A DNA stretch of 64,000 nucleotides from NCBI RefSeq assembly GCF_900009265.2, contig NZ_LR735009.1, positions 1-64,000 of the forward strand. The letters run 5' to 3'. The position numbers and the translations under genes are program-made. Positions within the stretch are counted from its first letter, which is position 1. Each line of letters begins with the position of its first letter. Below are positions 1-8,807 of the stretch, piece after piece. The notes under the pieces were generated by a model that did not search any database, had not been told where the DNA came from, and worked only from the letters and a program-made list of their open reading frames with translations. The DNA comes from Planktothrix paucivesiculata PCC 9631. Lineage in GTDB: Bacteria; Cyanobacteriota; Cyanobacteriia; Cyanobacteriales; Microcoleaceae.

Positions 1-80
1 ATTACCCATTACCCTGTTACTGAGCGAAGTCGAAGTATTACCCATTACCCATTACCCATTACCCATTACCCATTCCCTTC
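1..80. repeat. ATTACCC heptamer array (STRR-type)
   Basis: Tandem copies of the 7-mer ATTACCC flank a spacer containing CTGAGCGAAGTCGAAGTA. The spacer and its flanks recur almost unchanged at about 44272-44320. The array lies just 3' of the pentapeptide-repeat gene. It resembles the short tandemly repeated repetitive sequences known from filamentous cyanobacteria. It is cut by the window edge. Confidence 0.8.
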
Positions 81-86
81 TATACA

Positions 87-605
87 TTATTTCTGAATCG
101 AACCATCCGGCATAATTGCCCCTTGAAAATTAGCTCCTTTCTTGTCTGCTCCAGTTAAATCGGCTGAGTTCAAATCCGCATCTTTAAAGGTGGCTCCATT
201 CAGTTTAGCATTATTCAGTTTAGCTCCTCGAATAAATGCCCCGGTCAGATTCGCTTGACTCAAATTAGCATCGGTTAAATTAGCTTGATTTAAAGTAGTT
301 TCACTTAAATCTGCCCCCGTTAAATTAGCCCCGGTAAAATCAACAGTATCTAAAAATGCTCCCTTGAGATTCACTCCTTTTAAATCCGCTTGACTAAAGT
401 TAGAATTATTCAGTTTAGCGCCCGTTAAATTTTGCCCTTGCAAACTTTTTCCACTAAAATCACATCCAAAACATTCTTGATCTTGACCTAACTGAACTTG
501 AGCCGCTGGTTTTTGGCAACCCGTAACAGTTAATAATAACAGACTAAAACCGACAATCGTTACCTGAGTAAAAGCTTGTTTTTTTTGAACTTTCATGTTA
601 GACAT
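87..605 (-). CDS. Pentapeptide-repeat lipoprotein
   Basis: This is a 172-residue protein with an N-terminal hydrophobic segment ending in a lipobox-like LTVTGC, so it is probably exported and lipid-anchored. From about residue 50 to the end it consists of A(D/N)LXX pentapeptide repeats (for example TGANL, SQANL, SGKSL), which form a right-handed quadrilateral beta-helix. The longer reading frame begins at 659, but that would overlap the upstream gene. ATG at 605 (or 596) leaves the lipoprotein signal at the N-terminus and clears the overlap. It is the second gene after the flavoprotein at 614-2029, with 8 bp between them, so the two are probably co-transcribed. The cellular function of such cyanobacterial pentapeptide proteins is mostly unknown. 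Confidence 0.88.
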   Translation of the reverse strand: MSNMKVQKKQAFTQVTIVGFSLLLLTVTGCQKPAAQVQLGQDQECFGCDFSGKSLQGQNLTGAKLNNSNFSQADLKGVNLKGAFLDTVDFTGANLTGADLSETTLNQANLTDANLSQANLTGAFIRGAKLNNAKLNGATFKDADLNSADLTGADKKGANFQGAIMPDGSIQK

Positions 606-613
606 TTTAATTT

Positions 614-2029
614 TTAATTGCCCCAATATCGTCGCCAATGAAACAGATTTTCTGTCCAATCAAATAATACCCTATTTTGACGACGACGTTGATGTGTCCA
701 AGCGATCGCACTTTGATGATAAACCTCGGAAAAGCTGGGAAAAATCGGGGGAAGTTCAGCTAAGATTTTAAGGTTTACCCCTTGACGAATTGCCAAAGCC
801 AAGGTATTAATCAACTCACTCCCCTGGGAACCCACCACCGTAGCCCCTAAAAGTTTACCATTAGCTAAACCCACGAGTTTACAAAATCCCGTGATTTCTC
901 CCGAAATTTGCGCCTGAGCGATCATGTTTAGGGATTGTCGCGATACAATCACTTGAGTTCCATAACGTCGTTTAGCTTGGGTTTCTGTTAACCCCACCTG
1001 TGCTAATTTGGGATCGGAAAAAATAGCCCAAGGAATGCCTTGATAATCAACCCGAAACCTTGGCCAGTATAGGGCATTTTTCAGGGCAATTTGTGCTTCA
1101 TATTGGGCGATATGTTCAAAAGGATATCCCCCTAAAATTTGTCCACACCCATAAATTCTAGGATTAGTAGTTTGTAGTTTTTGATTCACCCATAAATTGT
1201 TTCCTTTAAAATCAACCCCGACCTCGCTTAAATTCCAGGATTCCACATCGGTTTGAGAACCATAATTGACTAAAATTTCATCAACTTCTAAAGCCGTATT
1301 TCCCGCTTGAATCCATTTTTTATCGGCAATTTTTTTAACCTGAATAATTGGAGTTTGGGTTAAAATCTTGACTCCTTCGGCTTCTAATTGACCCTGAATT
1401 AACTGTACCGCCTCGGGATCTGTCTGGGTTAAAATTTGAGTAGCTGAGGTAATTATGATCACCTCTAAACCCAAACGAGTAAAATATTGGGCTAATTCAA
1501 TTCCTTTAGGATCACCGCCAATAATTGCTAAACTTTGGGGAATTGTTTCTGATAAATCCGGCAATTTTTCTAAAAACAAATCTAGGGTTTCTGGAGTGAC
1601 AAATCCTGTGGATAATAACCCTTCAATGGGGGGAATTTTAGGGATGGAAGCTGGGGCTAATAAATAATTGCGCGATCGCAATATCCGATTATTAACTTTA
1701 AATCCCAAACCGGGAGATTTGATAAATTCACCCTCACCCACAATCACATCCACACCCCCAGCCCCTAACCGTTGATGGGAATAAATTTCCTCGCAATTGT
1801 TTCTAACCAAATCGACCCAAGGTTTAAGCGGTTTTCTCTTAATATTCGACCCGCCCCACACCGATATCGGTTCAAGTTTAGGGAGAGATAAAACCCTAGA
1901 AAATAACCCGGAATACGCCGTTTTTTCCGGTTCGACTAAAGCAATTCGCCCTTGCATTTGACTACCCAATAAGGCTGCATAGCGTCCCGTTAAATTCCCT
2001 CCTAAAATCACCAAATCATAATCCAACAT
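614..2029 (-). CDS. NAD(P)/FAD-dependent oxidoreductase, dihydrolipoamide dehydrogenase-like
   Basis: A 471-residue flavoprotein of the pyridine nucleotide-disulfide oxidoreductase fold. The N-terminus has a Rossmann dinucleotide-binding stretch (LVILGGNLTG, ending the strand at LVEPE). A second one occurs near residue 168 (LAIIGGDPKGIELAQ), and the C-terminal dimerisation domain starts around residue 335 (PWAIFSDPKLAQVGLTE). The CxxxxC redox disulfide expected about 10 residues after the first beta-strand pair in mercuric or lipoamide reductases is absent, so the substrate reaction must differ. It is followed closely by the pentapeptide lipoprotein gene. Family assignment is firm; substrate unknown. 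Confidence 0.85.
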   Translation of the reverse strand: MLDYDLVILGGNLTGRYAALLGSQMQGRIALVEPEKTAYSGLFSRVLSLPKLEPISVWGGSNIKRKPLKPWVDLVRNNCEEIYSHQRLGAGGVDVIVGEGEFIKSPGLGFKVNNRILRSRNYLLAPASIPKIPPIEGLLSTGFVTPETLDLFLEKLPDLSETIPQSLAIIGGDPKGIELAQYFTRLGLEVIIITSATQILTQTDPEAVQLIQGQLEAEGVKILTQTPIIQVKKIADKKWIQAGNTALEVDEILVNYGSQTDVESWNLSEVGVDFKGNNLWVNQKLQTTNPRIYGCGQILGGYPFEHIAQYEAQIALKNALYWPRFRVDYQGIPWAIFSDPKLAQVGLTETQAKRRYGTQVIVSRQSLNMIAQAQISGEITGFCKLVGLANGKLLGATVVGSQGSELINTLALAIRQGVNLKILAELPPIFPSFSEVYHQSAIAWTHQRRRQNRVLFDWTENLFHWRRYWGN

Positions 2030-2063
2030 ACAAAAACCAGTTATCAGTTATCAGTCATCATTT

Positions 2064-2124
2064 GTAGGGGCGGGTTCATTAAAATTTAAGTGATTAACCA
2101 AGATATAAAAGAACCCGCCCGTAC
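2064..2124. repeat. Small inverted-repeat element (MITE-like)
   Basis: GTAGGGGCGGGTTC (2064-2077) is repeated inverted as GAACCCGCCCGTAC (2111-2124) around an AT-rich 33-bp centre. Copies of CAGTTATC flank it on both sides. It lies between the flavoprotein and ctpA genes. It looks like a short dispersed hairpin element; no protein is encoded. Confidence 0.6.
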
Positions 2125-2140
2125 CAGTTATCCGTCCAAA

Positions 2141-2190
2141 ACCCATTACCTATCACCTATTACCTATTACCCATTACCCATTACCCATTA
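2141..2190. repeat. ATTACCC/ATTACCT heptamer array
   Basis: Six or so imperfect 7-mer units run straight into the stop codon of the ctpA-type gene: the TAA (read on the minus strand at 2188-2190) is formed by the last ATTA of the array. It is the same repeat family as at 1-80 and 45738-45783. Confidence 0.75.
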
Positions 2191-3423
2191 TTTCTGAGCC
2201 ACCACAAATTGAGAAGACAGCAATTCCAAAGCGGCTTGATATTGGTGATCTGCCTCCGTTGCTACTTGATTTCTGAGTAACGGCTCCGAAGGAATCACGC
2301 GATCGGGCATAATTCCTAATTTGTTAATATCAGTATGATTGGGTGTTTCATACTTAGCAACTGTCACCGCTAATCCCGAACCATCGGATAAATCAAATAA
2401 GGATTGAATTAACCCCTTGCCAAAGGTTTTTTCCCCCACTAAAGTTGCTCGATGATTGTCATGTAAAGCACCGGATAAAATTTCACTGGCACTAGCAGTT
2501 CCTTGATTAACTAATACCACTAAAGGAGCTTGAGTTAAAGCCGAACCCACCGCTTCAAAACTTCCCAGTAACCCTTGACGATTAACAGTATAAACAATCG
2601 TCCCTTCATCTAACCAAAGTCGGGCAATTTCTATCCCCGATTGTAATAATCCCCCCGGATTATTTCTCAAATCTAAAATATAGGCTTTTGCCCCTTTTTT
2701 TTCTAAAGATTCAATTCCCTGGGCTACTTCTTCGGTAGCATTAGCACTAAATTGATTTAAACGAATATAACCTAATGGAGTCTCTCCCAAATCAGAACGC
2801 AGTTCGGTAATTACGGGGTTGAGGGCAATGCGATCGCGAACTAAAATAATATTTTTCGGGGTTTTGTGGTCAGGGCGTAATACAGTTAAAGTCACTTGAC
2901 TTCCCCTGGGCCCTCGCATCTGCGCCGCCGCTTCATCCAGAGTTAACTCAGAGGTCGCCAAGCCATCAATTTTCAAAATCCGATCCTGGGGTTGAATACC
3001 CGCCGCCTCTGCGGGAGAACCATCAATAGGGGCAATAACGGTTAAATTTCCGGTTTCCCCGTCCTGGGCAATTTGTAATCCTACCCCCATCAATTCCCCG
3101 GAGGTACTCACCCGTAAACTGCGATATTGATCCGGTCGTAATAACCGGGTAAACGGGTCATCCAAGCTGGCTAACATCGTCTCAATGGCAGAATATGTCT
3201 CCTCGCGGTTTTTTAAGGGTTGCCGGATGAGTTTCTCGCGGATAGACCACCAGTTTTGATGGTTGAAACTTTCATCCACATAGGCGCGATTAATAATTCG
3301 CCAACTTTCACTCAAGATTTTTTGGTCTTCGGTCAAGGCCAGAACCGGATTTGTCCAAGTGATCCAGATTAAGCTAACTTGCAGAATAATTAGAAATGCG
3401 ATCGGGAAAACGCGCTTGTACAT
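2188..3423 (-). CDS. ctpA: Carboxyl-terminal processing protease (S41A, CtpA-type)
   Basis: A 411-residue S41 family protease. Residues 1-29 form a signal peptide (hydrophobic stretch to NPVLA). A PDZ domain lies near residues 100-190 (GELMGVGLQI, SPAEAAGIQPQDRI). The catalytic core has the nucleophile in GTASASEIL and the general base Lys in GEKTFGKG. In cyanobacteria CtpA removes the C-terminal extension of the D1 precursor in the thylakoid lumen; CtpB and CtpC paralogues have other roles. The gene is divergent from petB, an arrangement reported for ctpA in other cyanobacteria, which favours the CtpA name. Assignment among the three paralogues is inference. Confidence 0.9.
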   Translation of the reverse strand: MYKRVFPIAFLIILQVSLIWITWTNPVLALTEDQKILSESWRIINRAYVDESFNHQNWWSIREKLIRQPLKNREETYSAIETMLASLDDPFTRLLRPDQYRSLRVSTSGELMGVGLQIAQDGETGNLTVIAPIDGSPAEAAGIQPQDRILKIDGLATSELTLDEAAAQMRGPRGSQVTLTVLRPDHKTPKNIILVRDRIALNPVITELRSDLGETPLGYIRLNQFSANATEEVAQGIESLEKKGAKAYILDLRNNPGGLLQSGIEIARLWLDEGTIVYTVNRQGLLGSFEAVGSALTQAPLVVLVNQGTASASEILSGALHDNHRATLVGEKTFGKGLIQSLFDLSDGSGLAVTVAKYETPNHTDINKLGIMPDRVIPSEPLLRNQVATEADHQYQAALELLSSQFVVAQK

Positions 3424-3775
3424 GGTAGTGATTTAACCTTGTTTTTAAATTAGATGGGGGGATCAACCGATTTAAGACCTTTCACAGCTTGATTTTCAGC
3501 CTCAGCCCTGGGGGATTCGATCCGGGACAGGTTGATTCCCGACTTTTGTGAAAATTGAGTTGAAGTTATGTTACATTTTTTATGGTAGGGGAGAACACGC
3601 AAGTCTTTTAGCCTAAGCTGTCAATCGGATGAAACCGACCCCCTGTTCCTTATAGTGATGGCTTGTTGATTGCCAGAGTTCTCTGGCTTCAGATAGTCCC
3701 ATCTGAAGATATCGATTCATGATGTCTTAAAGGAATAATAATAGGCAGCCATTTATTTTTAGGAATTCTAGCTTC
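3424..3775. promoter_or_regulatory. Divergent ctpA / petB intergenic region
   Basis: This 352-bp region contains no convincing ORF. It must hold the promoters for ctpA (leftward) and petBD (rightward). TTGAAG near 3559 followed by a TATGGT-like hexamer about 15-17 bp on is a possible rightward promoter. A short inverted repeat (CTTCAGATAG and CATCTGAAG) occurs around 3690-3708. No riboswitch was recognised. Confidence 0.4.
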
Positions 3776-4444
3776 ATGTTTTCTAAGGGAATCAAAGAAT
3801 CTCAGACTTTCAAGTGGTTTGATGAGCGACTGGATATCCAAGCACTTGATGATGACATTTCGAGTAAGTATGTACCCCCTCATGTCAACATCTTTTATTG
3901 CTTGGGTGGAGTCACTTTAGTTTGCTTTTTAATCCAGTTTGCCACTGGATTTGCGATGACGTTCTATTATAAACCGACCGTCACAGAAGCTTTCACTTCC
4001 GTTCAATACATTATGACGGATGTGAGCTTTGGTTGGTTAATTCGCTCTATCCATCGCTGGTCTGCCAGCATGATGGTGTTAATGATGATCCTGCACGTTT
4101 TCCGCGTTTATCTCACCGGCGGTTTCAAAAAACCCCGGGAACTCACCTGGATCACGGGTGTGGTTTTAGCGGTGATTACCGTTTCCTTTGGGGTAACGGG
4201 TTATTCTCTGCCTTGGGATCAAGTCGGTTACTGGGCTGTGAAAATTGTATCCGGGGTTCCTGAAGCGATTCCCGTTGTCGGTTCAACCATTGTGGAACTG
4301 ATGCGGGGTGGTACGGCCGTTGGTCAAAGCACCCTAAGCCGTTTCTACAGCTTACATACCTTTGTCTTGCCCTGGCTGATTGCGGTCTTTATGTTAGCCC
4401 ACTTCCTGATGATTCGGAAGCAAGGGATTTCTGGCCCCCTCTAA
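3776..4444 (+). CDS. petB: Cytochrome b6
   Basis: A 222-residue cytochrome b6 of the b6f complex, a thylakoid membrane protein carrying electrons between plastoquinone and plastocyanin/cytochrome c6. Visible features are the conserved Cys of FYCLGG that binds haem c', the haem-ligand histidines in [24 protein letters not shown] and [15 protein letters not shown], and four hydrophobic helices. The length and the GISGPL C-terminus are typical. petD follows after 159 bp as the second gene of the usual petBD operon. Confidence 0.98.
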   Translation: MFSKGIKESQTFKWFDERLDIQALDDDISSKYVPPHVNIFYCLGGVTLVCFLIQFATGFAMTFYYKPTVTEAFTSVQYIMTDVSFGWLIRSIHRWSASMMVLMMILHVFRVYLTGGFKKPRELTWITGVVLAVITVSFGVTGYSLPWDQVGYWAVKIVSGVPEAIPVVGSTIVELMRGGTAVGQSTLSRFYSLHTFVLPWLIAVFMLAHFLMIRKQGISGPL

Positions 4445-4475
4445 ATTTCAGGGATGGGCTAGGGTTTGGTTGATC

Positions 4476-4542
4476 GCTACTCCTGCATCGGTGGTCATTT
4501 CGAGAAAGTTAACTTTTCTCTAACGGTTTGGGAGTAGCTTTT
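4476..4542 (+). promoter_or_regulatory. petB-petD intercistronic hairpin
   Basis: GCTACTCC (4476-4483) pairs with GGAGTAGC (4531-4538). Inside the loop is a second perfect palindrome, GAGAAAGTTAACTTTTCTC (4502-4520). A short T run follows the outer arm. This could be a processing or partial-termination hairpin setting the petB:petD ratio. The structure is read from the sequence; the function is inference. Confidence 0.5.
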
Positions 4543-4603
4543 GTTAAACTCAAAAGACTAGCAATAATCGGTTAAATTTTCCCAGAAGGAGCGTATTTTA
4601 ATT

Positions 4604-5083
4604 ATGTCCATCTTAAAAAAGCCGGATCTCAGTGATCCAGTTCTTCGCGCTAAATTGGCTCAAGGCATGGGTCACAACTACTATGGTGAACAGGCTTGGC
4701 CGAATGATTTGTTATATACGTTCCCGGTTGTGATTTTGGGAACCTTCGGTTTAGTGGTGGCGTTATCTGTTCTTGACCCCGCCATGATTGGAGAACCCTC
4801 TAATCCTTTTGCCACCCCGTTAGAAATTTTACCCGAATGGTATCTCTGGCCAACGTTCCAAATTTTGCGGGTTGTTCCCAATAAATTGTTAGGAATTATG
4901 TTGATGTCTTCGATTCCCGTGGGTTTAATTGCGGTTCCTTTGATTGAGAACGTTAATAAGTTCCAAAACCCCTTCCGTCGTCCTGTGGCAACGGCTGTTT
5001 TCTTATTTGGAACTTTAGTAACCCTGTGGTTAGGAATTGGTGCCGCCCTTCCCATTGATAAGTCTTTAACTTTGGGATTTTAG
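4604..5083 (+). CDS. petD: Cytochrome b6f complex subunit IV
   Basis: A 159-residue subunit IV, which with cytochrome b6 makes up the bc1-type cytochrome b and contributes the Qo site. The PEWY motif ([11 protein letters not shown]) is present near residue 77, followed by three hydrophobic helices. The N-terminal [12 protein letters not shown] is typical. A strong AGAAGGAG ribosome-binding site precedes the ATG. It is the second gene of petBD, followed by a hairpin terminator. Confidence 0.98.
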   Translation: MSILKKPDLSDPVLRAKLAQGMGHNYYGEQAWPNDLLYTFPVVILGTFGLVVALSVLDPAMIGEPSNPFATPLEILPEWYLWPTFQILRVVPNKLLGIMLMSSIPVGLIAVPLIENVNKFQNPFRRPVATAVFLFGTLVTLWLGIGAALPIDKSLTLGF

Positions 5084-5113
5084 GCGACATCCTCCTAAAA
5101 TTTTTGATGATAT

Positions 5114-5181
5114 GATACCTGTGCGGTTTACCGGGATAGCGTGTTAGGCTAGGTCTGGGAGCATCACAGGTATCCTTTTTT
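5114..5181 (+). terminator. petBD terminator
   Basis: GATACCTGTG (5114-5123) pairs with CACAGGTATC (5165-5174), followed by C and six T residues. The loop is long and holds a nested CGGTTTACCG hairpin. Position 30 bp after petD fits a Rho-independent terminator. Confidence 0.65.
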
Positions 5182-5238
5182 ATGGAAACAAGAAGGAAAG
5201 ACAAAATACAACAACAATATTATTCTTGAAACCTAGCT

Positions 5239-6423
5239 ATGTTATTAAACAAATACCCAAATTTAGATCAAAATCGTTTACTTTGGTGCTTTTTAGCGGT
5301 TTTTTCCTGTGAAGGTGGGATTCAATCCTATGTTAAAGATATATTAGAGGCGTGCCAAACTATTAAACCTATTTCGCCTTCCTCAAGCCTTAATATTAAT
5401 CCCCAGAATCAGGTTTTAATTTTACGCGATCATCCCGGATGTCCTAACCCTTTGGAAACCCCATCCAGTTCGTTTCAATTTGGGTATTTTAAATCTCAAA
5501 ATCCTGTCTGGGGAAGGATTAAATTAGCGACCGCTTTACTCACCTATGCCCTGCAATATCGCCCTCGACGGGTGCTGTGTGGTCATATTAATTTAGCTCA
5601 TTTAGTGCAAACAATTTGTCAACCCTTGGGCATTCCTTACACCGTATTAACCTATGGTAAAGAAGTCTGGGAACCCCTGCCGAAAAAATATCAAAAAGCC
5701 CTGCAAAATGCTGATCAAATTTGGACAATTAGCCGATATAGTCGGGATCAAGCCTGTGCTGCTAATCAGTTAAATCCCGATCAGTTTCAAATGTTACCCT
5801 GTATGGTGGATGGGGAAAAATTTACCCCCGGCCCCAAACCCCAGGACTTAATCCAACGCTATCATTTACAGGATTCCCGGGTATTAATGACCGTTGCCCG
5901 TTTGTGGAAAGGTGATCCCTATAAGGGAGTTGATGTCACGATTCGCGCCCTGTCTCAAATTGCCCAAGTTTTTCCTGATGTCAAATATTTAGTTATTGGT
6001 CGGGGGGATGACCAACCTAGATTACAACAGTTAGCGCAGGATTTAGGGGTCAGCGATCGGGTCATTTTTGCCGGATTTGTTCCCACCGAGGAATTAGTCG
6101 ATCATTATCGGGTGTGTGATGGTTATGTTATGCCCTCTCAAGAAGGGTTTGGGATTGTTTATTTAGAGGCGATGGCCTGCGAGAAACCCGTAATTGCCGG
6201 GGATAGCGATGGTTCGGCCGATCCCTTGCAGGATGGAAAATTGGGCTGGCAAGTGCCTCACCGCGATGTAGAGGCCGTTGCAGAGGCTTGTATTCAACTA
6301 CTCAAGGGTGAGGATCAACGCTGTAATGGCCCTTGGTTAAGGCAACACTGTTTAGCAAGTTTCGGAAAACCCGCCTTTGAGGGCCGAGTCCAGGAGTTGC
6401 TGGATCAAAAAGTAGTATCATAG
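5239..6423 (+). CDS. Glycosyltransferase family 4 protein
   Basis: A 394-residue GT-B fold glycosyltransferase. The C-terminal donor-binding half carries the GT4 signature EGFGIVYLEAMACEKPVI with the conserved Glu, plus GRGDDQPRLQQLA and FAGFVPTEELVDHY. The N-terminal half contains an acceptor-side segment with PYTVLTYGKEVWEPL. It probably transfers a nucleotide-sugar glucosyl or mannosyl unit onto a lipid or polysaccharide; the substrate cannot be read. It starts at ATG 5239, 155 bp after petD and past the terminator, so it is a separate unit. Confidence 0.9.
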   Translation: MLLNKYPNLDQNRLLWCFLAVFSCEGGIQSYVKDILEACQTIKPISPSSSLNINPQNQVLILRDHPGCPNPLETPSSSFQFGYFKSQNPVWGRIKLATALLTYALQYRPRRVLCGHINLAHLVQTICQPLGIPYTVLTYGKEVWEPLPKKYQKALQNADQIWTISRYSRDQACAANQLNPDQFQMLPCMVDGEKFTPGPKPQDLIQRYHLQDSRVLMTVARLWKGDPYKGVDVTIRALSQIAQVFPDVKYLVIGRGDDQPRLQQLAQDLGVSDRVIFAGFVPTEELVDHYRVCDGYVMPSQEGFGIVYLEAMACEKPVIAGDSDGSADPLQDGKLGWQVPHRDVEAVAEACIQLLKGEDQRCNGPWLRQHCLASFGKPAFEGRVQELLDQKVVS

Positions 6424-6499
6424 ACATTAAAATATCAAAGTTCAAATTTTTAAGAGTTCCATCAGATTAAATCTGGCTTGAATAATTAAGGAGATAGCT

Positions 6500-6880
6500 G
6501 TGAACCAAGAGCGGTTCAAAACTCTACAAATCAGACTTTCTGGTTTGACTAATTGGCTGATTACTTTAGCTGTAATTGGCATTTTAATTTCTATTGGTCT
6601 GGGTTGGTTAGTCAAGGGCGTTCTGATTTTAATTGCGGTAATTGCGATTACTCCGATTTTGGTCATTTTGGGTGTGCAGTGGTGGTTAAAACGCAATTTA
6701 ATTCAAGATCAATGTCCGGTTTGTGGCCATGAATTTCCAGCCTTTAATAACACTCAATTTCAATGTCCTAACTGTGGAGAACCGTTAAAAATTGAACAGT
6801 GGCGTTTTAGTCGGTTGACTCCTCCAGGGACTATTGATGTGCAAGCGGTTGATGTTTCAGTTCAACGGTTAGAAGATTAA
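6500..6880 (+). CDS. Small membrane protein with zinc-ribbon
   Basis: A 126-residue protein starting at GTG 6500, 6 bp after an AAGGAG ribosome-binding site. Residues 17-60 hold two hydrophobic helices. The C-terminal half carries CPVCGHEF and CPNCGEPL, a four-Cys zinc ribbon. It lies between the glycosyltransferase and galE on the same strand, with 37 bp to the galE ATG, so it may be co-transcribed. No named family was recognised. A scaffold or redox-linked membrane role is possible but unproven. Confidence 0.8.
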   Translation: MNQERFKTLQIRLSGLTNWLITLAVIGILISIGLGWLVKGVLILIAVIAITPILVILGVQWWLKRNLIQDQCPVCGHEFPAFNNTQFQCPNCGEPLKIEQWRFSRLTPPGTIDVQAVDVSVQRLED

Positions 6881-6917
6881 ATTAAATTCATTGAATAAAA
6901 CAAAGGAGCATATATTC

Positions 6918-7916
6918 ATGTCTGAAGATAAAGCAACTATTTTAGTGACCGGAGGAGCGGGTTATATTGGTTCCCATGCCGTTTTAGCCCTACAAAGTTG
7001 CGGGTATAATGTGATTATTCTCGATAATTTAGTTTATGGACATCAAGACTTAGTGGAAACGGTCTTAAAAACGGAATTAATTATTGGGGATACTAATGAT
7101 CGTCCGTTGCTCGATAAGTTATTTTCCAGTCGCAAAATTGATGCGGTCATGCACTTTTCTGCCTATGCTTATGTGGGGGAATCTGTCACCCATCCTGATA
7201 AATATTATCGCAATAATGTGGTGGGAACTTTAACGTTATTGGAAGCGATGAAAGAGGCAGGAATTAATAAATTTGTGTTTTCCTCAACCTGCGCTACCTA
7301 TGGAGTTCCTGAAATTGTTCCCATTCCTGAAGATCATCCACAAAATCCAATTAATCCCTATGGCGCAACTAAATTAATGGTAGAGAGAATTCTATCGGAT
7401 TTTGATGTCGCCTATGATTTTAAATCCGTACGTTTCCGTTATTTTAACGCCGCCGGAGCCGACCCAGAAGGGTTATTAGGAGAAGATCATAATCCCGAAA
7501 CCCATTTAATTCCCTTAACGTTATTAGCGGCATTAGGAAAACGAGATTCTATTTCGATTTTTGGAACCGATTATCCCACACCCGATGGCACTTGTATTCG
7601 AGATTATATTCACGTTACCGACTTAGCAACCGCCCATATTTTAGGGTTAGAATATTTATTGAATGGCGGAAAAACGGATGTTTTTAATTTAGGAAATGGG
7701 AAAGGATTTTCTGTTAAAGAGGTGATAGAAACCGCTAGGGAAGTTACGGGAAAAGAGATTAAAGTGATTGAATGCGATCGCCGCCCCGGAGATCCACCTA
7801 GTTTAGTTGGAAGTGGGGAAAAAGCCCGAACAATATTAGGTTGGAATCCCCAATATCCCGATCTTCAAAATATTATGACCCATGCTTGGAATTGGCATCA
7901 AAAACGACACACCTAA
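6918..7916 (+). CDS. galE: UDP-glucose 4-epimerase
   Basis: A short-chain dehydrogenase/reductase that interconverts UDP-glucose and UDP-galactose through a tightly bound NAD. The GGAGYIGSH dinucleotide-binding motif is at residue 10, and the catalytic SST and YGATK (Tyr/Lys) are near residues 130-155. RYFNAAGADP and the CIRDYIHVTDLA segment are typical of GalE. An upstream TTG at 6891 also opens the frame, but ATG 6918 sits 9 bp after AAAGGAG and is preferred, giving 332 residues. The glycosyltransferase two genes upstream suggests exopolysaccharide or glycolipid supply. Confidence 0.95.
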   Translation: MSEDKATILVTGGAGYIGSHAVLALQSCGYNVIILDNLVYGHQDLVETVLKTELIIGDTNDRPLLDKLFSSRKIDAVMHFSAYAYVGESVTHPDKYYRNNVVGTLTLLEAMKEAGINKFVFSSTCATYGVPEIVPIPEDHPQNPINPYGATKLMVERILSDFDVAYDFKSVRFRYFNAAGADPEGLLGEDHNPETHLIPLTLLAALGKRDSISIFGTDYPTPDGTCIRDYIHVTDLATAHILGLEYLLNGGKTDVFNLGNGKGFSVKEVIETAREVTGKEIKVIECDRRPGDPPSLVGSGEKARTILGWNPQYPDLQNIMTHAWNWHQKRHT

Positions 7917-7918
7917 CC

Positions 7919-8063
7919 GTAGTAAGCCCTTCAGGGCTTTCTTTCTAATATTAGGATCAGAAACCGTGTTTCTAACAAAATATGTCTATTTTTAATAAAA
8001 ACTATCTCAGAAACCCGGTTTCTCAATGGGATGACTAGGACGAAGCCCTGAAGGGCTTACTAC
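7919..8063. repeat. REPIN-like inverted pair of palindromes
   Basis: Two copies of a REP-like palindrome containing AAGCCCTTCAGGGCTT, each preceded by GTAGT, face each other at 7919-7939 and 8043-8063. Between them a second palindrome family occurs twice (AGAAACCGTGTTTCT near 7959 and AGAAACCCGGTTTCT near 8009). The same outer pair recurs at 14843-14933. No ORF is present. Confidence 0.75.
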
Positions 8064-8165
8064 AATGATTAATTACCTAGATTTGATATGAATGAATCTT
8101 TAGAACAGATAATCAGATTGTCACAGAAAAGTGGTAAGATGGAAAAATGAATTCAAGGTTGTTTT

Positions 8166-8384
8166 ATGTCAAATCCTGAATTATTGGCGCAACTGCAACA
8201 GTTATCCCGTGCGGAGAAGTTTCAAATGATGCAGTTTTTAACGGCTGAATTGGCGAAAGAAGAAGGAATTATAATGGGTAATGAAGCAGCAGAAATTATT
8301 AGTGCAGTGCATACGTCTAATGGTGCAGCAGAACAATTGATGCAGTTACTAGAAATAGAACAAAAGCAAACTCAAAATGTTTAA
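8166..8384 (+). CDS. Small helical protein, cassette copy 1
   Basis: A 72-residue, probably all-helical cytosolic protein beginning MSNPELLAQLQQLSRAEK. No named family was recognised. It overlaps the next ORF by 8 bp, so translation is probably coupled. The arrangement of a small first gene overlapping an effector-sized second gene looks like a toxin-antitoxin operon, but the second gene is a protease-like protein. It is about 60% identical to the 74-residue protein at 8981, with the first 30 residues nearly the same. Function unknown. Confidence 0.75.
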   Translation: MSNPELLAQLQQLSRAEKFQMMQFLTAELAKEEGIIMGNEAAEIISAVHTSNGAAEQLMQLLEIEQKQTQNV

Positions 8385-8802
8385 TAGTAGGCGATATTCT
8401 TTTCAACCTAAACGGGATGAGTTTGGCGTTTTAGCCGATGTTCCGTATTTGCCTTTAACATTAACTTATCAAAATCGTTCGGTTGAGATTATGGGTTTGC
8501 TCGATACAGGAGCTAGTGTAAATGTTCTGCCGTATAATATTGGAATACAATTAGGGGCTATTTGGGAAGAACAAAGATTTTCTATTGCTTTAGCGGGTAA
8601 TTTAGCAAGTGCTGAAGCAAAAGGGTTATTAATTTTGGCAACAGTAGGGGAGTTTGAGCCAGTTCAGTTAGCTTTTGCTTGGACTAGGGTAAATAATATT
8701 CCAATTCTTTTAGGGCGGACTAATTTTTTTACAGAGTTTGATGTTTGTTTTTATGGATCACAGTTAGCGTTTGAAGTGTGTCCTAAGTTTAGGGATAGTT
8801 GA
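8377..8802 (+). CDS. Retropepsin-like aspartic protease, cassette copy 1
   Basis: A 141-residue single-domain clan AA aspartic protease-like protein. The active-site motif LLDTGASVNVLP lies near residue 42 and a second hydrophobic-Gly motif, PILLGRTNFF, near residue 108. Retropepsins of this size work as homodimers with one Asp from each chain. The C-terminus is CPKFRDS. It overlaps the small gene by 8 bp. A paralogue lies exactly 815 bp downstream. Substrate is unknown; the overlapping small protein could be substrate, inhibitor or partner. Confidence 0.8.
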   Translation: MFNSRRYSFQPKRDEFGVLADVPYLPLTLTYQNRSVEIMGLLDTGASVNVLPYNIGIQLGAIWEEQRFSIALAGNLASAEAKGLLILATVGEFEPVQLAFAWTRVNNIPILLGRTNFFTEFDVCFYGSQLAFEVCPKFRDS

Positions 8803-8807
8803 GATTA

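Noticed and set aside
3510-3530. T-loop-like GGGATTCGATCC as a tRNA fragment
   Set aside because: No acceptor stem or anticodon arm can be formed around it; no tRNA or rRNA gene was recognised anywhere in the window.
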